Part shown: positions 26,780 through 34,637 of the stretch, piece by piece | Position numbering within the stretch: the first letter of the stretch is position 1 | Layout of the letters: every line of letters starts with the position of its first letter | DNA from: Rubrivivax sp. | Lineage (GTDB): Bacteria > Pseudomonadota > Gammaproteobacteria > Burkholderiales > Burkholderiaceae_C | DNA length: 64,000 bases | Assembly: GCA_020248915.1 (NCBI GenBank) | Contig: JADCGP010000021.1 | Location: 32,663 to 96,662 of the forward strand | Reading direction: 5' to 3' | Program-made: the position numbers and the translations under genes | The notes under the pieces: model-generated | The model's input: only the letters and a program-made list of their open reading frames with translations | Databases searched by the model: none | What the model was told of the DNA's origin: nothing

Positions 26780-27361
26780 TCAGCTCCTGGGCTTGGGCAC
26801 GCGGCCCATCAGGTAGAACTGCTCGTTGGGCTGCATGCCGCTCAGGTTGGCCATCCGGTTGCTCAGGCCGAAGAAGGCGGAGATGGCGCCGATGTCCCAG
26901 GCGTCCTCGTCGTCGAAGCCGTGCGCCCGCAGCGCCGCGAAGTCCGATTCGTCGACGAGGTGCGAGGCCGTCGTCACCTTGAACGCGAAATCGAGCATCG
27001 CGCGCTGGCGCGGCGTGATGTCGGCCTTGCGGTAGTTCACCGCGATCTGGTCGGCCAGCAGCGGCTTCTTCTCGTAGATGCGCAGGATCGCGCCGTGCGC
27101 CACCACGCAGTACAGGCACTGGTTGGCCGCCGACGTGACGACGATGATCATCTCGCGCTCGCCCTTGGTGAGCGTGCCGGTCTCCTTGAGCAGCAGCGCG
27201 TCGTGGTAGGCCATGAAGGCGCGCCACTCGGCCGGCCGGTGCGCCAGGGCGAGGAAGACGTTGGGCACGAACCCGGCCCTCTCCTGGACGGCGAGGATGC
27301 GCTCGCGCATGTCCTCGGGCAGGTCCTCGAGCGCGGGCACGGGGTAGCGCGAGATCGGCAT
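26780..27361 (-). CDS. AhpD-like peroxidase-related protein (carboxymuconolactone decarboxylase family)
   Basis: 193 residues. It belongs to the 'uncharacterised peroxidase-related' branch of the AhpD/CMD family. The redox motif CLYC with following His (Cys82, Cys85, His89) lies in ANQCLYCVVAHG, and the N-terminal EDLPEDMRERILAVQERAGF is typical. It probably reduces peroxides or acts as a thiol-disulphide partner in the cytoplasm. It lies 26 bases downstream of msbA, so co-transcription is likely. Confidence 0.9.
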   Translation of the reverse strand: MPISRYPVPALEDLPEDMRERILAVQERAGFVPNVFLALAHRPAEWRAFMAYHDALLLKETGTLTKGEREMIIVVTSAANQCLYCVVAHGAILRIYEKKPLLADQIAVNYRKADITPRQRAMLDFAFKVTTASHLVDESDFAALRAHGFDDEDAWDIGAISAFFGLSNRMANLSGMQPNEQFYLMGRVPKPRS

Positions 27362-27387
27362 CGTCTTCCTCCTTGGCGGGTGGCGCC

Positions 27388-29121
27388 TCAGGCGCCGAAT
27401 TGCAGCGCGTGCAGCCGCGCGTACAGGCCGCCGCGGGCCAGCAGCTCGGCGTGCGCGCCCTGCTCGACCAGTCGCCCGGCGTCCAGCACGAGCACCCGGT
27501 CGGCGTGTTCGATCGTCGACAGCCGGTGCGCGATGACGAAGGTGGTGCGCCCCGCCATCAGCCGCTCCAGCGCCTGTTGCACGGCGCGTTCGCTCTCGGA
27601 GTCGAGCGCCGAGGTGGCCTCGTCGAGGATCAGCACCGGCGCGTCCTTGGCCAGCGCGCGGGCGATGGCCAGCCGCTGGCGCTGGCCGCCGGACAGCTCG
27701 CTGCCGTTGTGGCCGATCACGGTGTCCAGCCCGCGCGGCAGACCGTCGACGAACTCGAGCAGGTTCGCCGCCGCCAGCGCCGAGCGCACCTGCTCGGAGG
27801 TCATCTGCGCCCCCAGCGAGACGTTGGCCGCGATGGAGTCGTTGAACAGCACGACGTCCTGGCTGACGAGCGCGAACTGCCGACGCAGCGTCTCGAGGTG
27901 CCAGTCGGCCAGCGGCACGCCGTCCAGCGTGATGCGGCCGGTGCCGGGCTCGAGGAAGCGCGGCAGCAGGTTGACCAGCGTGCTCTTGCCCGCCCCCGAG
28001 GGGCCGACCAGCGCGATCGTCTCGCCCGCCCGCACCGTCAGCGTGATGTCATGCAGCGCCGGCGGGGCGTCTGGCGCATAGCGCAGCCCGACGCCCTCGA
28101 ACGCGAACTCGCCGCGGGCGTGCTGCGTCGCGTCGGGGCGGTGGCTGCCGCCGGCCTCGGCCGGGGCGAGTTCCGCGAGGTCGAGCCCGCGCTCGACCGC
28201 GACCAGTCCGCGCGTGATCGGCGTCATCACGTCGGCCAGGTGCTTCAGCGGGGCCACCAGCAGCAGCATCGCGCCGACGAAGGCGACGAAGCTTCCGACC
28301 GTGGCGCCGGTGCGGGTGCTCTGCCACAGCGCTATGGCAATCACGAACGACAGCGCCACCGCGGCCAGCATCTGCGTGGCCGGCGTGGTCAGCCCGCCGG
28401 CGACCGCGACCTTCATCGCCAGCTGCCGCACGCGGTCGGCGCGGCGGCCGAAGCGCTCGCCCTGCGCCGGCTCGGCGCCCTGCAGCCGCACCGTGCGCCA
28501 GGCCAGCACGTTCTCCTCGACCACGTAGGCCAGTTCGTCGGTGGCCTGCTGGGTCTCGATCGACAGGCGGTGCAGCCGCCGCCCGAGGCGCCGCATCACG
28601 AACCCGACCAACGGGAACAGCACCGCCACGGCCAGCGTCAGCTGCCAGTTCAGCCACAGCAGGTAGCCGAGCAGCGCCAGCAGCGTGAGCGAGTCGCGCA
28701 CCAGCGCCAGCGACGCGTTGGTGAGCATCGCCACGCCGCTCTGGATCTCGTAGACCAGCGTGTTGGTCAGGCTGCTGGCGGTGTGGGTGGAGAACAGCGT
28801 CGGCTGCGAGCGCATCAGCCGCTCGAACATGCTGCGCCGCATCTGCAGCACGGCGCGCTGCGCGGCCCAGGCCAGACCGTAGTGCGACATGAACGACGCC
28901 GCGCTGCGCAGTGCGAACAGCCCGATGATGGCCGCCGGGACCATCCACAAGGGGATCGTGCCGCCGTGGAAGCCCTGGTCCAGCAGGCGCTTCAGCAGGT
29001 CGGCGATCGCCGGCTCCGACAGCGCCATCACGGTGGCCCCGGCAAGGGTCGCGGCAAGCCCCGCGCGGCTGGACCGGAAATAGGGCGCCAGTCGCCGGAG
29101 GCGCTGCAGCAGGGTCGGCAT
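27388..29121 (-). CDS. msbA: Lipid A export ABC transporter MsbA
   Basis: 577 residues, standard MsbA size. The six-helix exporter domain covers about 10-320, with the intracellular loop HRLSIETQQATDELAYVVEE. The nucleotide-binding domain follows, with Walker A GPSGAGKST, signature LSGGQRQRLAIARAL and Walker B VLILDEATSALD. It flips core-lipid A across the inner membrane and is essential in most Gram-negatives. No lpxK follows. The neighbour is the AhpD-like gene. It is divergent from tolB. Confidence 0.9.
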   Translation of the reverse strand: MPTLLQRLRRLAPYFRSSRAGLAATLAGATVMALSEPAIADLLKRLLDQGFHGGTIPLWMVPAAIIGLFALRSAASFMSHYGLAWAAQRAVLQMRRSMFERLMRSQPTLFSTHTASSLTNTLVYEIQSGVAMLTNASLALVRDSLTLLALLGYLLWLNWQLTLAVAVLFPLVGFVMRRLGRRLHRLSIETQQATDELAYVVEENVLAWRTVRLQGAEPAQGERFGRRADRVRQLAMKVAVAGGLTTPATQMLAAVALSFVIAIALWQSTRTGATVGSFVAFVGAMLLLVAPLKHLADVMTPITRGLVAVERGLDLAELAPAEAGGSHRPDATQHARGEFAFEGVGLRYAPDAPPALHDITLTVRAGETIALVGPSGAGKSTLVNLLPRFLEPGTGRITLDGVPLADWHLETLRRQFALVSQDVVLFNDSIAANVSLGAQMTSEQVRSALAAANLLEFVDGLPRGLDTVIGHNGSELSGGQRQRLAIARALAKDAPVLILDEATSALDSESERAVQQALERLMAGRTTFVIAHRLSTIEHADRVLVLDAGRLVEQGAHAELLARGGLYARLHALQFGA

Positions 29122-29184
29122 GGAATTCGGGCTCGTGCGGTGGCGGGATTATCGGCCGCGGGTCGGCGCGGACCCCGCGCTGCC

Positions 29185-29190
29185 TACAAT
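29185..29190 (+). promoter_or_regulatory. -10-like hexamer just before tolB
   Basis: TACAAT (five of six consensus bases) ends eight bases before the tolB ATG at 29199. No ribosome site lies between them. It suggests a leaderless or nearly leaderless tolB mRNA. Confidence 0.4.
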
Positions 29191-29198
29191 CGTTCGCA

Positions 29199-30503
29199 AT
29201 GGCCCGTATGCGTGCGCTGCCTGCAGATCCTTCGCGCCGTCGCTGCGTCGCGGCGCTCGCCATCGGGGCCGCCGGGCTGGGCGGTGGCGCGGCCCGGGCC
29301 CAGTTCCGCGTCGAGATCTCCGGCGTGGGAGCCACGCAGCTGCCGCTGGCCGTCGCCGCCTTCGCCGAGGAGGAAAAGGCGCCGGTCCGGGTTTCGCGGG
29401 TCATCCGTGCCAACCTCGAGCGCAGCGGGCTGTTCCGCATCATCGACGGCGGGGCCGGCCTCGACGAGCGCAGTCCGCTCGAGGCTGCCGCCTGGCGCGG
29501 CCGCGGCGCCGACGCGCTGCTGGCGGGCTCGCTGCTGCGGCTGGCCGACGGCCGCTGGGACCTGCGCTGCCGCCTGTGGGACGTTCTGAAGAACACCGAG
29601 CTGTTCGGCCGCAGCCTGGTGGTGCCGGCCGCCGACCTGCGCCTGGCTGCGCACCGGCTCAGCGACGAGATCCACGAGCGGCTGACCGGCGAGCGCGCCG
29701 CCTACGCGACCCGCATCGCCTATGTCGTGCGCACCGGCAGCCGCTACACGCTGCGCGTGACCGACGCCGACGGCGAGGGCGGGCAGGTGGCGCTGGCGAG
29801 CAACGAGCCGATCATCTCTCCGTCGTGGAGTCCTGATGGGCGCTTCCTCGCCTACGTCAGCTTCGAGACGCAGAAGGCGGTGGTCTGGCTGCAGGAGCTG
29901 CAAAGCGGCGAGCGCCGGCCGCTGGCCAACTTCCGGGGCAGCAACAGCGCCCCGGCCTTCTCGCCCGATGGCCGCACGCTGGCGCTGGCGCTGTCGCGCG
30001 AGGGCCTGACGCAACTGTTCACGATGCCGCTCGCCGGCGGCAGCCCGACCCGGCTCACGCAGAGCGGCTCGATCGACACCGAGCCGGTGTACTCCCCCGA
30101 CGGCCGGCTGATCTACTTCGTCAGCGACCGCGGCGGCAGCCCGCAGATCTACCGCATGCCGGCCGCCGGCGGTCCTGCCGAGCGCGTCACCTTCAGCGGC
30201 GGCTACAACGTCAGCCCCTCGCTCAGCGCCGACGGCCGGCACATGGCCTACGTCACGCGGCAGGGCAACGCCTTCCGGCTCGCGCTGCAGGAACTCCAGG
30301 GCGGCCCGGTGCGTCTATTGACCGACACGTCGGACGACGAGCGGCCGGGCTTCGCGCCCAACAGCCGCCTGATCGTCTATGCCACCCGCGCCGACCGCGC
30401 CGACGTGCTGATGACGACCACGCTGGACGGACGCGTCAAGTCCCGCCTGGTCGCCAGCGGCAGCGACGTCCGCGAGCCAGCCTGGGGACCCTTCGGCCGC
30501 TGA
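29199..30503 (+). CDS. tolB: Tol-Pal system periplasmic protein TolB
   Basis: 434 residues. The leader contains SRRRCVAALAIGAAGL, a twin-arginine-like motif ahead of the hydrophobic core, so Tat export is plausible. The mature part has the N-terminal alpha/beta domain (about 35-160) and a C-terminal beta-propeller with repeated WSPDGR/FSPDGR/YSPDGR blades. TolB links Pal to the TolQRA complex and supports outer-membrane constriction. tolQ, tolR and tolA are not in this window upstream, so here tolB starts a separate unit with pal and cpoB. Confidence 0.95.
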   Translation: MARMRALPADPSRRRCVAALAIGAAGLGGGAARAQFRVEISGVGATQLPLAVAAFAEEEKAPVRVSRVIRANLERSGLFRIIDGGAGLDERSPLEAAAWRGRGADALLAGSLLRLADGRWDLRCRLWDVLKNTELFGRSLVVPAADLRLAAHRLSDEIHERLTGERAAYATRIAYVVRTGSRYTLRVTDADGEGGQVALASNEPIISPSWSPDGRFLAYVSFETQKAVVWLQELQSGERRPLANFRGSNSAPAFSPDGRTLALALSREGLTQLFTMPLAGGSPTRLTQSGSIDTEPVYSPDGRLIYFVSDRGGSPQIYRMPAAGGPAERVTFSGGYNVSPSLSADGRHMAYVTRQGNAFRLALQELQGGPVRLLTDTSDDERPGFAPNSRLIVYATRADRADVLMTTTLDGRVKSRLVASGSDVREPAWGPFGR

Positions 30504-30538
30504 CCCGGGGCGGCCGCATCACCCTGAGAGGACGACCG

Positions 30539-31126
30539 ATGACGACGATCCGAACCCGCGCCCTGCTGCTCAGCGTGGCCGTGCTGCTGGGTGCCTGCGC
30601 CTCCAAGGTGCCGCTTGACACGCCTGCCACCCCCGCCGCGCCTGCGGCGGCGGCCGCAACGCCGGCCGCCACGCCCCCTGCGGCGCCTGCCGGGCAGGGG
30701 GCGGCGGGCGCCTCCGGTGCCCCTGCCCCGCAGTCCCAGGTGGCCGGCGTCGACCTGACCCGTGACGCAGCCGGCGGTGCCGGGGCGACGGTGCTGCCGC
30801 GCGAGCGTGTCGTCTACTTCGACTTCGACAGCTTCGTGATCCGCGACGAGTTCCGCGGGATGATCGACGCCCACGCCCGCGTGCTGACGGCGCAGCGCTC
30901 CCGGCGCATGGTGATCGAGGGCCACACCGACGACCGGGGCAGCCGCGAGTACAACCTCGCGCTCGGCCAGAAGCGCGCCGAGGCGGTGCTGCGCTCGCTG
31001 ACGCTGCTGGGTGTGCAGGACTCGCAGCTCGAGGCCGTGAGCTTCGGCAAGGAGCGTCCGGCCGTCCAGGGCTCGGGCGAGGAAGCCTGGGCGCGCAACC
31101 GTCGCGCCGAACTGAAGGACCGTTGA
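30539..31126 (+). CDS. pal: Peptidoglycan-associated lipoprotein Pal
   Basis: 195 residues from the ATG at 30539, preceded by GAGAGGA. The lipobox is LLGAC with acylated Cys20. An Ala/Pro-rich flexible tether of about 60 residues follows, longer than in E. coli. The OmpA-like domain carries VYFDFDSFVIRDEF, the peptidoglycan-binding loop GHTDDRGSREYNLALGQKRA and ARNRRAEL. It anchors the outer membrane to the cell wall and binds TolB. Confidence 0.97.
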   Translation: MTTIRTRALLLSVAVLLGACASKVPLDTPATPAAPAAAAATPAATPPAAPAGQGAAGASGAPAPQSQVAGVDLTRDAAGGAGATVLPRERVVYFDFDSFVIRDEFRGMIDAHARVLTAQRSRRMVIEGHTDDRGSREYNLALGQKRAEAVLRSLTLLGVQDSQLEAVSFGKERPAVQGSGEEAWARNRRAELKDR

Positions 31127-31206
31127 GATGACGCCGCCACGCGCTCCTGCGTCGTGCCCCCGCGACCGGGCACACGCTGCCGTCGGAACGGCCGGGCGGT
31201 CCTGAG

Positions 31207-32031
31207 ATGCGCGCCGCACCACGACCGCAACGCCGCCTCGCGCCCCTCGTGGTGGCGGCACTGGCCGCGCTGATCGCACTGCCCGCATCGGCCTTCCTGA
31301 GCGACGACGAGGCCCGCAAGGCGATCATCGACCTGCGCGGTCGCGTCGCCGCCAGCGACGACGCGACCCGCGCGCGGCTCGCCGAGCTGGCCGACAAGGC
31401 CGCGGCCTCCGAGCGCGCGAACGCGCAGCTGCTCGAGCAGGTGGCGGCGCTGCGCAAGAGCCTGCTCGACCTCAACGGCCAGCTCGAGGCGCTGCGCGGC
31501 GAGCTGGCGCGGCTGCGCGGCGCCGACGAGCAGTTCGCGCGCGACCTGACCGAGGTGCAGCGCCGCCAGCGCGACCTCGGCCAGGCGCTCGACGAGCGCC
31601 TGCGTCGCATCGAACCGGTCAAGGTGACGGTCGATGGCCGCGAGGTGCTGGTCGACCCCGAGGAGAGGCGGCAGTTCGAGGACGCGATGAACACGATCCG
31701 GGCCGGCAACTTCGACGCCGCCGGCGGCCAGCTGGCGCAGTTCCAGCGCCGCTGGCCCGCGAGCCCCTACGCGGACCTGGTCCGCTTCTGGCAGGCCAAC
31801 GCTCTGTATGCGCGCCGCGAGTACAAGGACGCCGTGGTCGCCTTCCGCGCCTTCGTCACCGCGGCGCCCGAGCATCCGCGCGCGCCCGAGGCGCTGCTCG
31901 CGCTGGCCAACAGCCAGGCCGAGATGAAGGACCCGCGGGCGGCCCGGCGCACCATCGAGGAGCTGATGAAGGCCTACCCGCAGAGCGAGGCGGCCCAGGC
32001 CGGCAAGGAGCGGCTCGCCTCGCTGCGCTGA
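31207..32031 (+). CDS. cpoB: Cell division coordinator CpoB (YbgF)
   Basis: 274 residues. The signal peptide ends near ASA-FLSDD. Residues about 45-135 form a coiled coil with repeated Leu/Ala heptads (the trimerisation region), and about 150-274 hold three TPR-like repeats (EDAMNTIRAGNFDAA, VRFWQANALYARREYKDAV, PEALLALANSQAEMKD). CpoB coordinates peptidoglycan synthesis with Tol-driven outer-membrane constriction. It is third in tolB-pal-cpoB, 80 bases after pal. Confidence 0.94.
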   Translation: MRAAPRPQRRLAPLVVAALAALIALPASAFLSDDEARKAIIDLRGRVAASDDATRARLAELADKAAASERANAQLLEQVAALRKSLLDLNGQLEALRGELARLRGADEQFARDLTEVQRRQRDLGQALDERLRRIEPVKVTVDGREVLVDPEERRQFEDAMNTIRAGNFDAAGGQLAQFQRRWPASPYADLVRFWQANALYARREYKDAVVAFRAFVTAAPEHPRAPEALLALANSQAEMKDPRAARRTIEELMKAYPQSEAAQAGKERLASLR

Positions 32032-32078
32032 GGCGGGCGGCCGGCCGCGGCGGCGCCGGCCTGCAACGGCCCGCTGCC

Positions 32079-32084
32079 TAGAAT
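32079..32084 (+). promoter_or_regulatory. -10-like hexamer just before the YeeE gene
   Basis: TAGAAT ends six bases before the ATG at 32091. There is no ribosome site between, matching the other leaderless-looking starts in the window. Confidence 0.35.
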
Positions 32085-32090
32085 CGCCGG

Positions 32091-33215
32091 ATGCAGGAAT
32101 CCGATCTCCCGGCGCTCGTCCAGCAGGTGCTGCTGGCGGCCTTCGCACTCGCGGTGCTGTTCGGCGCGATCGCACAGCGCACGCACTTCTGCACGATGGG
32201 GGCGGTGGCCGACATCGTCAACATGGGCGACTGGGGCCGCATGAAGATGTGGCTGCTGGCCATCGCGGTCGCCGTGCTGGGCTTCAACGCCATGGTCGCG
32301 GCGGGCTGGGTGCAGGCCAAGGACAGCGTCTACGCCGCGCCGCGGCTGGTCTGGCTGTCCAACATCCTCGGCGGCCTGCTGTTCGGCTTCGGCATGGTGC
32401 TGGCGTCGGGGTGCGGCAGCAAGACGCTGGTGCGCATCGGCGGCGGCAGCCTGAAGGCGCTGGTGGTGTTCTTCGTGCTGGCCGCGGCCAGCTATGCCAC
32501 GCTGCGCGGCATCACCGCCGTGGCGCGCGTGGCCACCGTCGACCAGGTGGCGCTGGCACTGCCCGCCGGGCAGGACCTGCCTTCGCTGGCCGCCCATCTG
32601 GCCGGACCGCAGGGGATCGGGCGCCGCACCTGGGCGCTGGTGCTTGGCGGCGCGGTCGCGCTGGCGCTGGTGGCCTTCGTGGTCGCCCGTCCGGATGGCC
32701 GCAGCGCCGAAGTCTGGCTCGGGGGGCTGGGCACCGGTGCGGTGGTGGTCGCCGTCTGGTGGGTGTCCGGGCGCCTGGGCCACCTGACCGAGCACCCGGT
32801 GACGCTGGAGGAGGTGTTCATCGCCACCAACACGCAGCGGATGGAGTCGCTCACCTTCGTCGCGCCGCTCGCGTACACGCTCGACTGGCTGATCCTGTTC
32901 AGTGACAAGAGCAAGGTGCTGACGATCGGCATCGTCACCAGCTGTGGCGTCGTGCTCGGCTCGGCGGCGATGGCGCTGCTCACGCGCAGCTTCCGCTGGG
33001 AGGGCTTCGCGGGGGTGGAAGACACGGCCAACCACGTCGTTGGCGCGCTGCTGATGGGGGTGGGGGGCGTGACCGCCATGGGCTGCACGATCGGGCAGGG
33101 CTTGAGCGGGGTGTCGACGCTCGCGCTGGGAAGCTTCCTGGCGCTGGCCGGGATCGTCGCGGGTGCCGTGCTCGGGCTGCGCTGGCAGGTCTGGCGGCTG
33201 GAGCGAGCCGCCTGA
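32091..33215 (+). CDS. YeeE/YedE family (TsuA-like) sulphur-compound transporter
   Basis: 374 residues with about nine hydrophobic helices. Conserved half-channel motifs with cysteines are present: RTHFCTMGAV (about residue 29-38), GFGMVLASGCGSKTL and GVGGVTAMGCTIGQGLSG. These match the thiosulphate-uptake TsuA fold, in which cysteines relay the substrate. Transport of thiosulphate or another reduced sulphur compound is likely, but no tusA-like partner is adjacent. The tcdA gene begins two bases after the stop. Confidence 0.9.
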   Translation: MQESDLPALVQQVLLAAFALAVLFGAIAQRTHFCTMGAVADIVNMGDWGRMKMWLLAIAVAVLGFNAMVAAGWVQAKDSVYAAPRLVWLSNILGGLLFGFGMVLASGCGSKTLVRIGGGSLKALVVFFVLAAASYATLRGITAVARVATVDQVALALPAGQDLPSLAAHLAGPQGIGRRTWALVLGGAVALALVAFVVARPDGRSAEVWLGGLGTGAVVVAVWWVSGRLGHLTEHPVTLEEVFIATNTQRMESLTFVAPLAYTLDWLILFSDKSKVLTIGIVTSCGVVLGSAAMALLTRSFRWEGFAGVEDTANHVVGALLMGVGGVTAMGCTIGQGLSGVSTLALGSFLALAGIVAGAVLGLRWQVWRLERAA

Positions 33216-33217
33216 GC

Positions 33218-34219
33218 ATGGGCTCCGCACCGACGGCTGGCCTCCGCCCGGCGGCCGAGGCCGGCGCGCCCGACCTCGAGCGGCGCTTCGGTGCGCTCGG
33301 CCGCCTGTACGGGCAGGCGGCGTACGAGCGGCTGCGTGCCGGCCGCGTGGCCGTGGTCGGCCTGGGCGGCGTCGGATCCTGGGCCGTGGAGGCGCTGGCG
33401 CGCAGCGGCGTCGGCACGCTGGTGCTGGTCGACTTCGACCACGTCGCCGAGAGCAACATCAACCGCCAGGTGCAGGCCACCGAGGCCACGCTCGGGCAGG
33501 CCAAGGGCGAGGCGCTGCGCGAGCGCATCGCCGGCATCCACCCCGGCTGCCGCGTGATCGTCGTCGACGAGTTCGTCGGCCCCGGCAACTGGCCCGCGCT
33601 GCTGCCGTGCCCGGTCGACGTGCTGATCGACGCCTGCGACCAGGTCGTGGCCAAGCTCGCCCTAGCGCAATGGGCGCTCGACGGCGGCGCGCCGGTGGTT
33701 TGCGTCGGGGCCGCCGGCGGGCGGCGCGAGCCGGCGCGCGTGCAGGTGGCCGACCTCGCCGAGGTCAGCCACGACCCGCTGCTGGCGGCGCTGCGCCAGC
33801 GGCTGCGGCGCTCGCTTCGGGCGGCGGCCGACCCGCGTGTGGCGGGCGTCGCGCCCGGCGCCGGCCGTACCGCCAGGCCGCGCGCGGAGCCGGCCCTGGG
33901 ACTGCGCTGCGTGTACTCGCGCGAGCCGGTGCAGCGGCCCGCGGCCGCGTGCGACGAGGCCGCTGCGCCGGCGGCCGGGAGCGCGCTGGCGTGCCAGGGC
34001 TACGGCTCGAGCGTGACCGTGACGGCCACCTTCGGCATGGTGGCGGCTGCGGAGGCGATCGCGCTGCTGTGCGCGGCGAACACTGCGGACCTGCCGGGCG
34101 GGGCGGTTGGGGCAGCCCGAGCGGAGGCCGCCGCTCCGGGACGGGAGGCGCCTTCGCGGTATACTGAGCGGCTCTCCGGACGGGTCGTTAGCTCAGTCGG
34201 TAGAGCAGCGGACTTTTAA
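33218..34219 (+). CDS. tcdA: tRNA threonylcarbamoyladenosine dehydratase TcdA (CsdL)
   Basis: 333 residues. The E1-like/ThiF fold has the nucleotide loop VVGLGGVGSWAVEALARSG (about 45-63), the FDHVAESNINRQVQAT strand and DACDQVVAK. It ATP-dependently cyclises t6A37 to ct6A37 in tRNAs reading ANN codons. E. coli TcdA has about 268 residues, so this protein carries roughly 30-45 extra residues at the C-terminus after AAEAIALLCAAN. The extension runs through the promoter and first half of a tRNA-Lys gene and stops at TAA (34217-34219) inside its anticodon loop. The last 12 residues are simply the translated tRNA. Stability of this tail is unknown. Confidence 0.92.
   Translation: MGSAPTAGLRPAAEAGAPDLERRFGALGRLYGQAAYERLRAGRVAVVGLGGVGSWAVEALARSGVGTLVLVDFDHVAESNINRQVQATEATLGQAKGEALRERIAGIHPGCRVIVVDEFVGPGNWPALLPCPVDVLIDACDQVVAKLALAQWALDGGAPVVCVGAAGGRREPARVQVADLAEVSHDPLLAALRQRLRRSLRAAADPRVAGVAPGAGRTARPRAEPALGLRCVYSREPVQRPAAACDEAAAPAAGSALACQGYGSSVTVTATFGMVAAAEAIALLCAANTADLPGGAVGAARAEAAAPGREAPSRYTERLSGRVVSSVGRAADF
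34160..34165 (+). promoter_or_regulatory. -10 element of the tRNA-Lys genes, inside the tcdA 3' end
   Basis: TATACT (five of six consensus) lies 17 bases before the tRNA 5' end, placing transcription start about seven to ten bases upstream of the mature tRNA. No good -35 is visible. It is located within tcdA coding sequence. Confidence 0.5.
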
Positions 34220-34257
34220 TCCGTTGGTCGCAGGTTCGAATCCTGCACGACCCACCA
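34182..34257 (+). tRNA. tRNA-Lys (anticodon TTT)
   Basis: 76 bases including encoded CCA. The acceptor stem GGGTCGT pairs with ACGACCC, the anticodon stem is GCGGA/TCCGT with loop CTTTTAA (anticodon 34215-34217, A37 at 34218), and the T-arm GCAGG-TTCGAAT-CCTGC is perfect. It overlaps the 3' end of tcdA in the sense direction, and the tcdA stop codon uses bases 36-38 of the tRNA. Confidence 0.98.
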
Positions 34258-34321
34258 CCGGATCGATCGTCCAGCAGGATCGCGGCACCTGGCGGCCGCG
34301 GTCGCGCCGCGACAGCGGCAC

Positions 34322-34397
34322 GGGCTCTTAGCTCAGTTGGTAGAGCAGCGGACTCTTAATCCGTTGGTCGCAGGTTCGAATCCTGCAGGGCCCACCA
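34322..34397 (+). tRNA. tRNA-Lys (anticodon CTT)
   Basis: 76 bases including encoded CCA. The acceptor stem GGGCTCT pairs with AGGGCCC (one G-T wobble). Anticodon CTT is at 34355-34357. From the D-arm to the T-arm it is nearly identical to the upstream tRNA-Lys(TTT), suggesting an old tandem duplication. The spacer is 64 bases. Confidence 0.98.
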
Positions 34398-34403
34398 ACT
34401 CCA

Positions 34404-34430
34404 GCGGCCGCTGCCGAGCAGCGGCCGCCC
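34404..34430 (+). terminator. hairpin terminator of the tRNA-Lys pair
   Basis: An 11-bp perfect stem (34404-34414 with 34418-34428) with a three-base loop starts six bases after the second tRNA and is followed by CCTTG. The T-tract is weak, but position and stability fit a terminator. Confidence 0.6.
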
Positions 34431-34577
34431 TTGTCGGGGCGGCGGCCCCGGCGCCTCGCCCCGCGCGACGGGTGCGACCTCGGCGCCTTCCCCGGCCGCG
34501 TGACCAAAGGGGATGCGCACTGGTTCACGCCGGTCGCGGCACAACTCGCCCGAACAGTGTCGTATTGCCAATCCCGC

Positions 34578-34593
34578 GGGGGGGTGACTTGCA
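34578..34593 (+). promoter_or_regulatory. weak candidate sigma54 promoter of the ammonium transporter
   Basis: TTGCA at 34589-34593 is spaced from a GG (34579-34580) by exactly the 10 bases required between the -24 GG and -12 GC. The -24 box is otherwise a run of G and does not match TGGCAC. It is suggested mainly because amt genes are usually NtrC/sigma54 dependent. Confidence 0.2.
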
Positions 34594-34637
34594 TACATTT
34601 GCAGTCAGTAACCATTCACCGCTCGGGAGCGTCCGGC

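Noticed and set aside
34182..34397. tandem tRNA-Lys pair as a phage attachment site
   Set aside because: No integrase, no displaced tRNA 3' copy and ordinary core genes on both sides.
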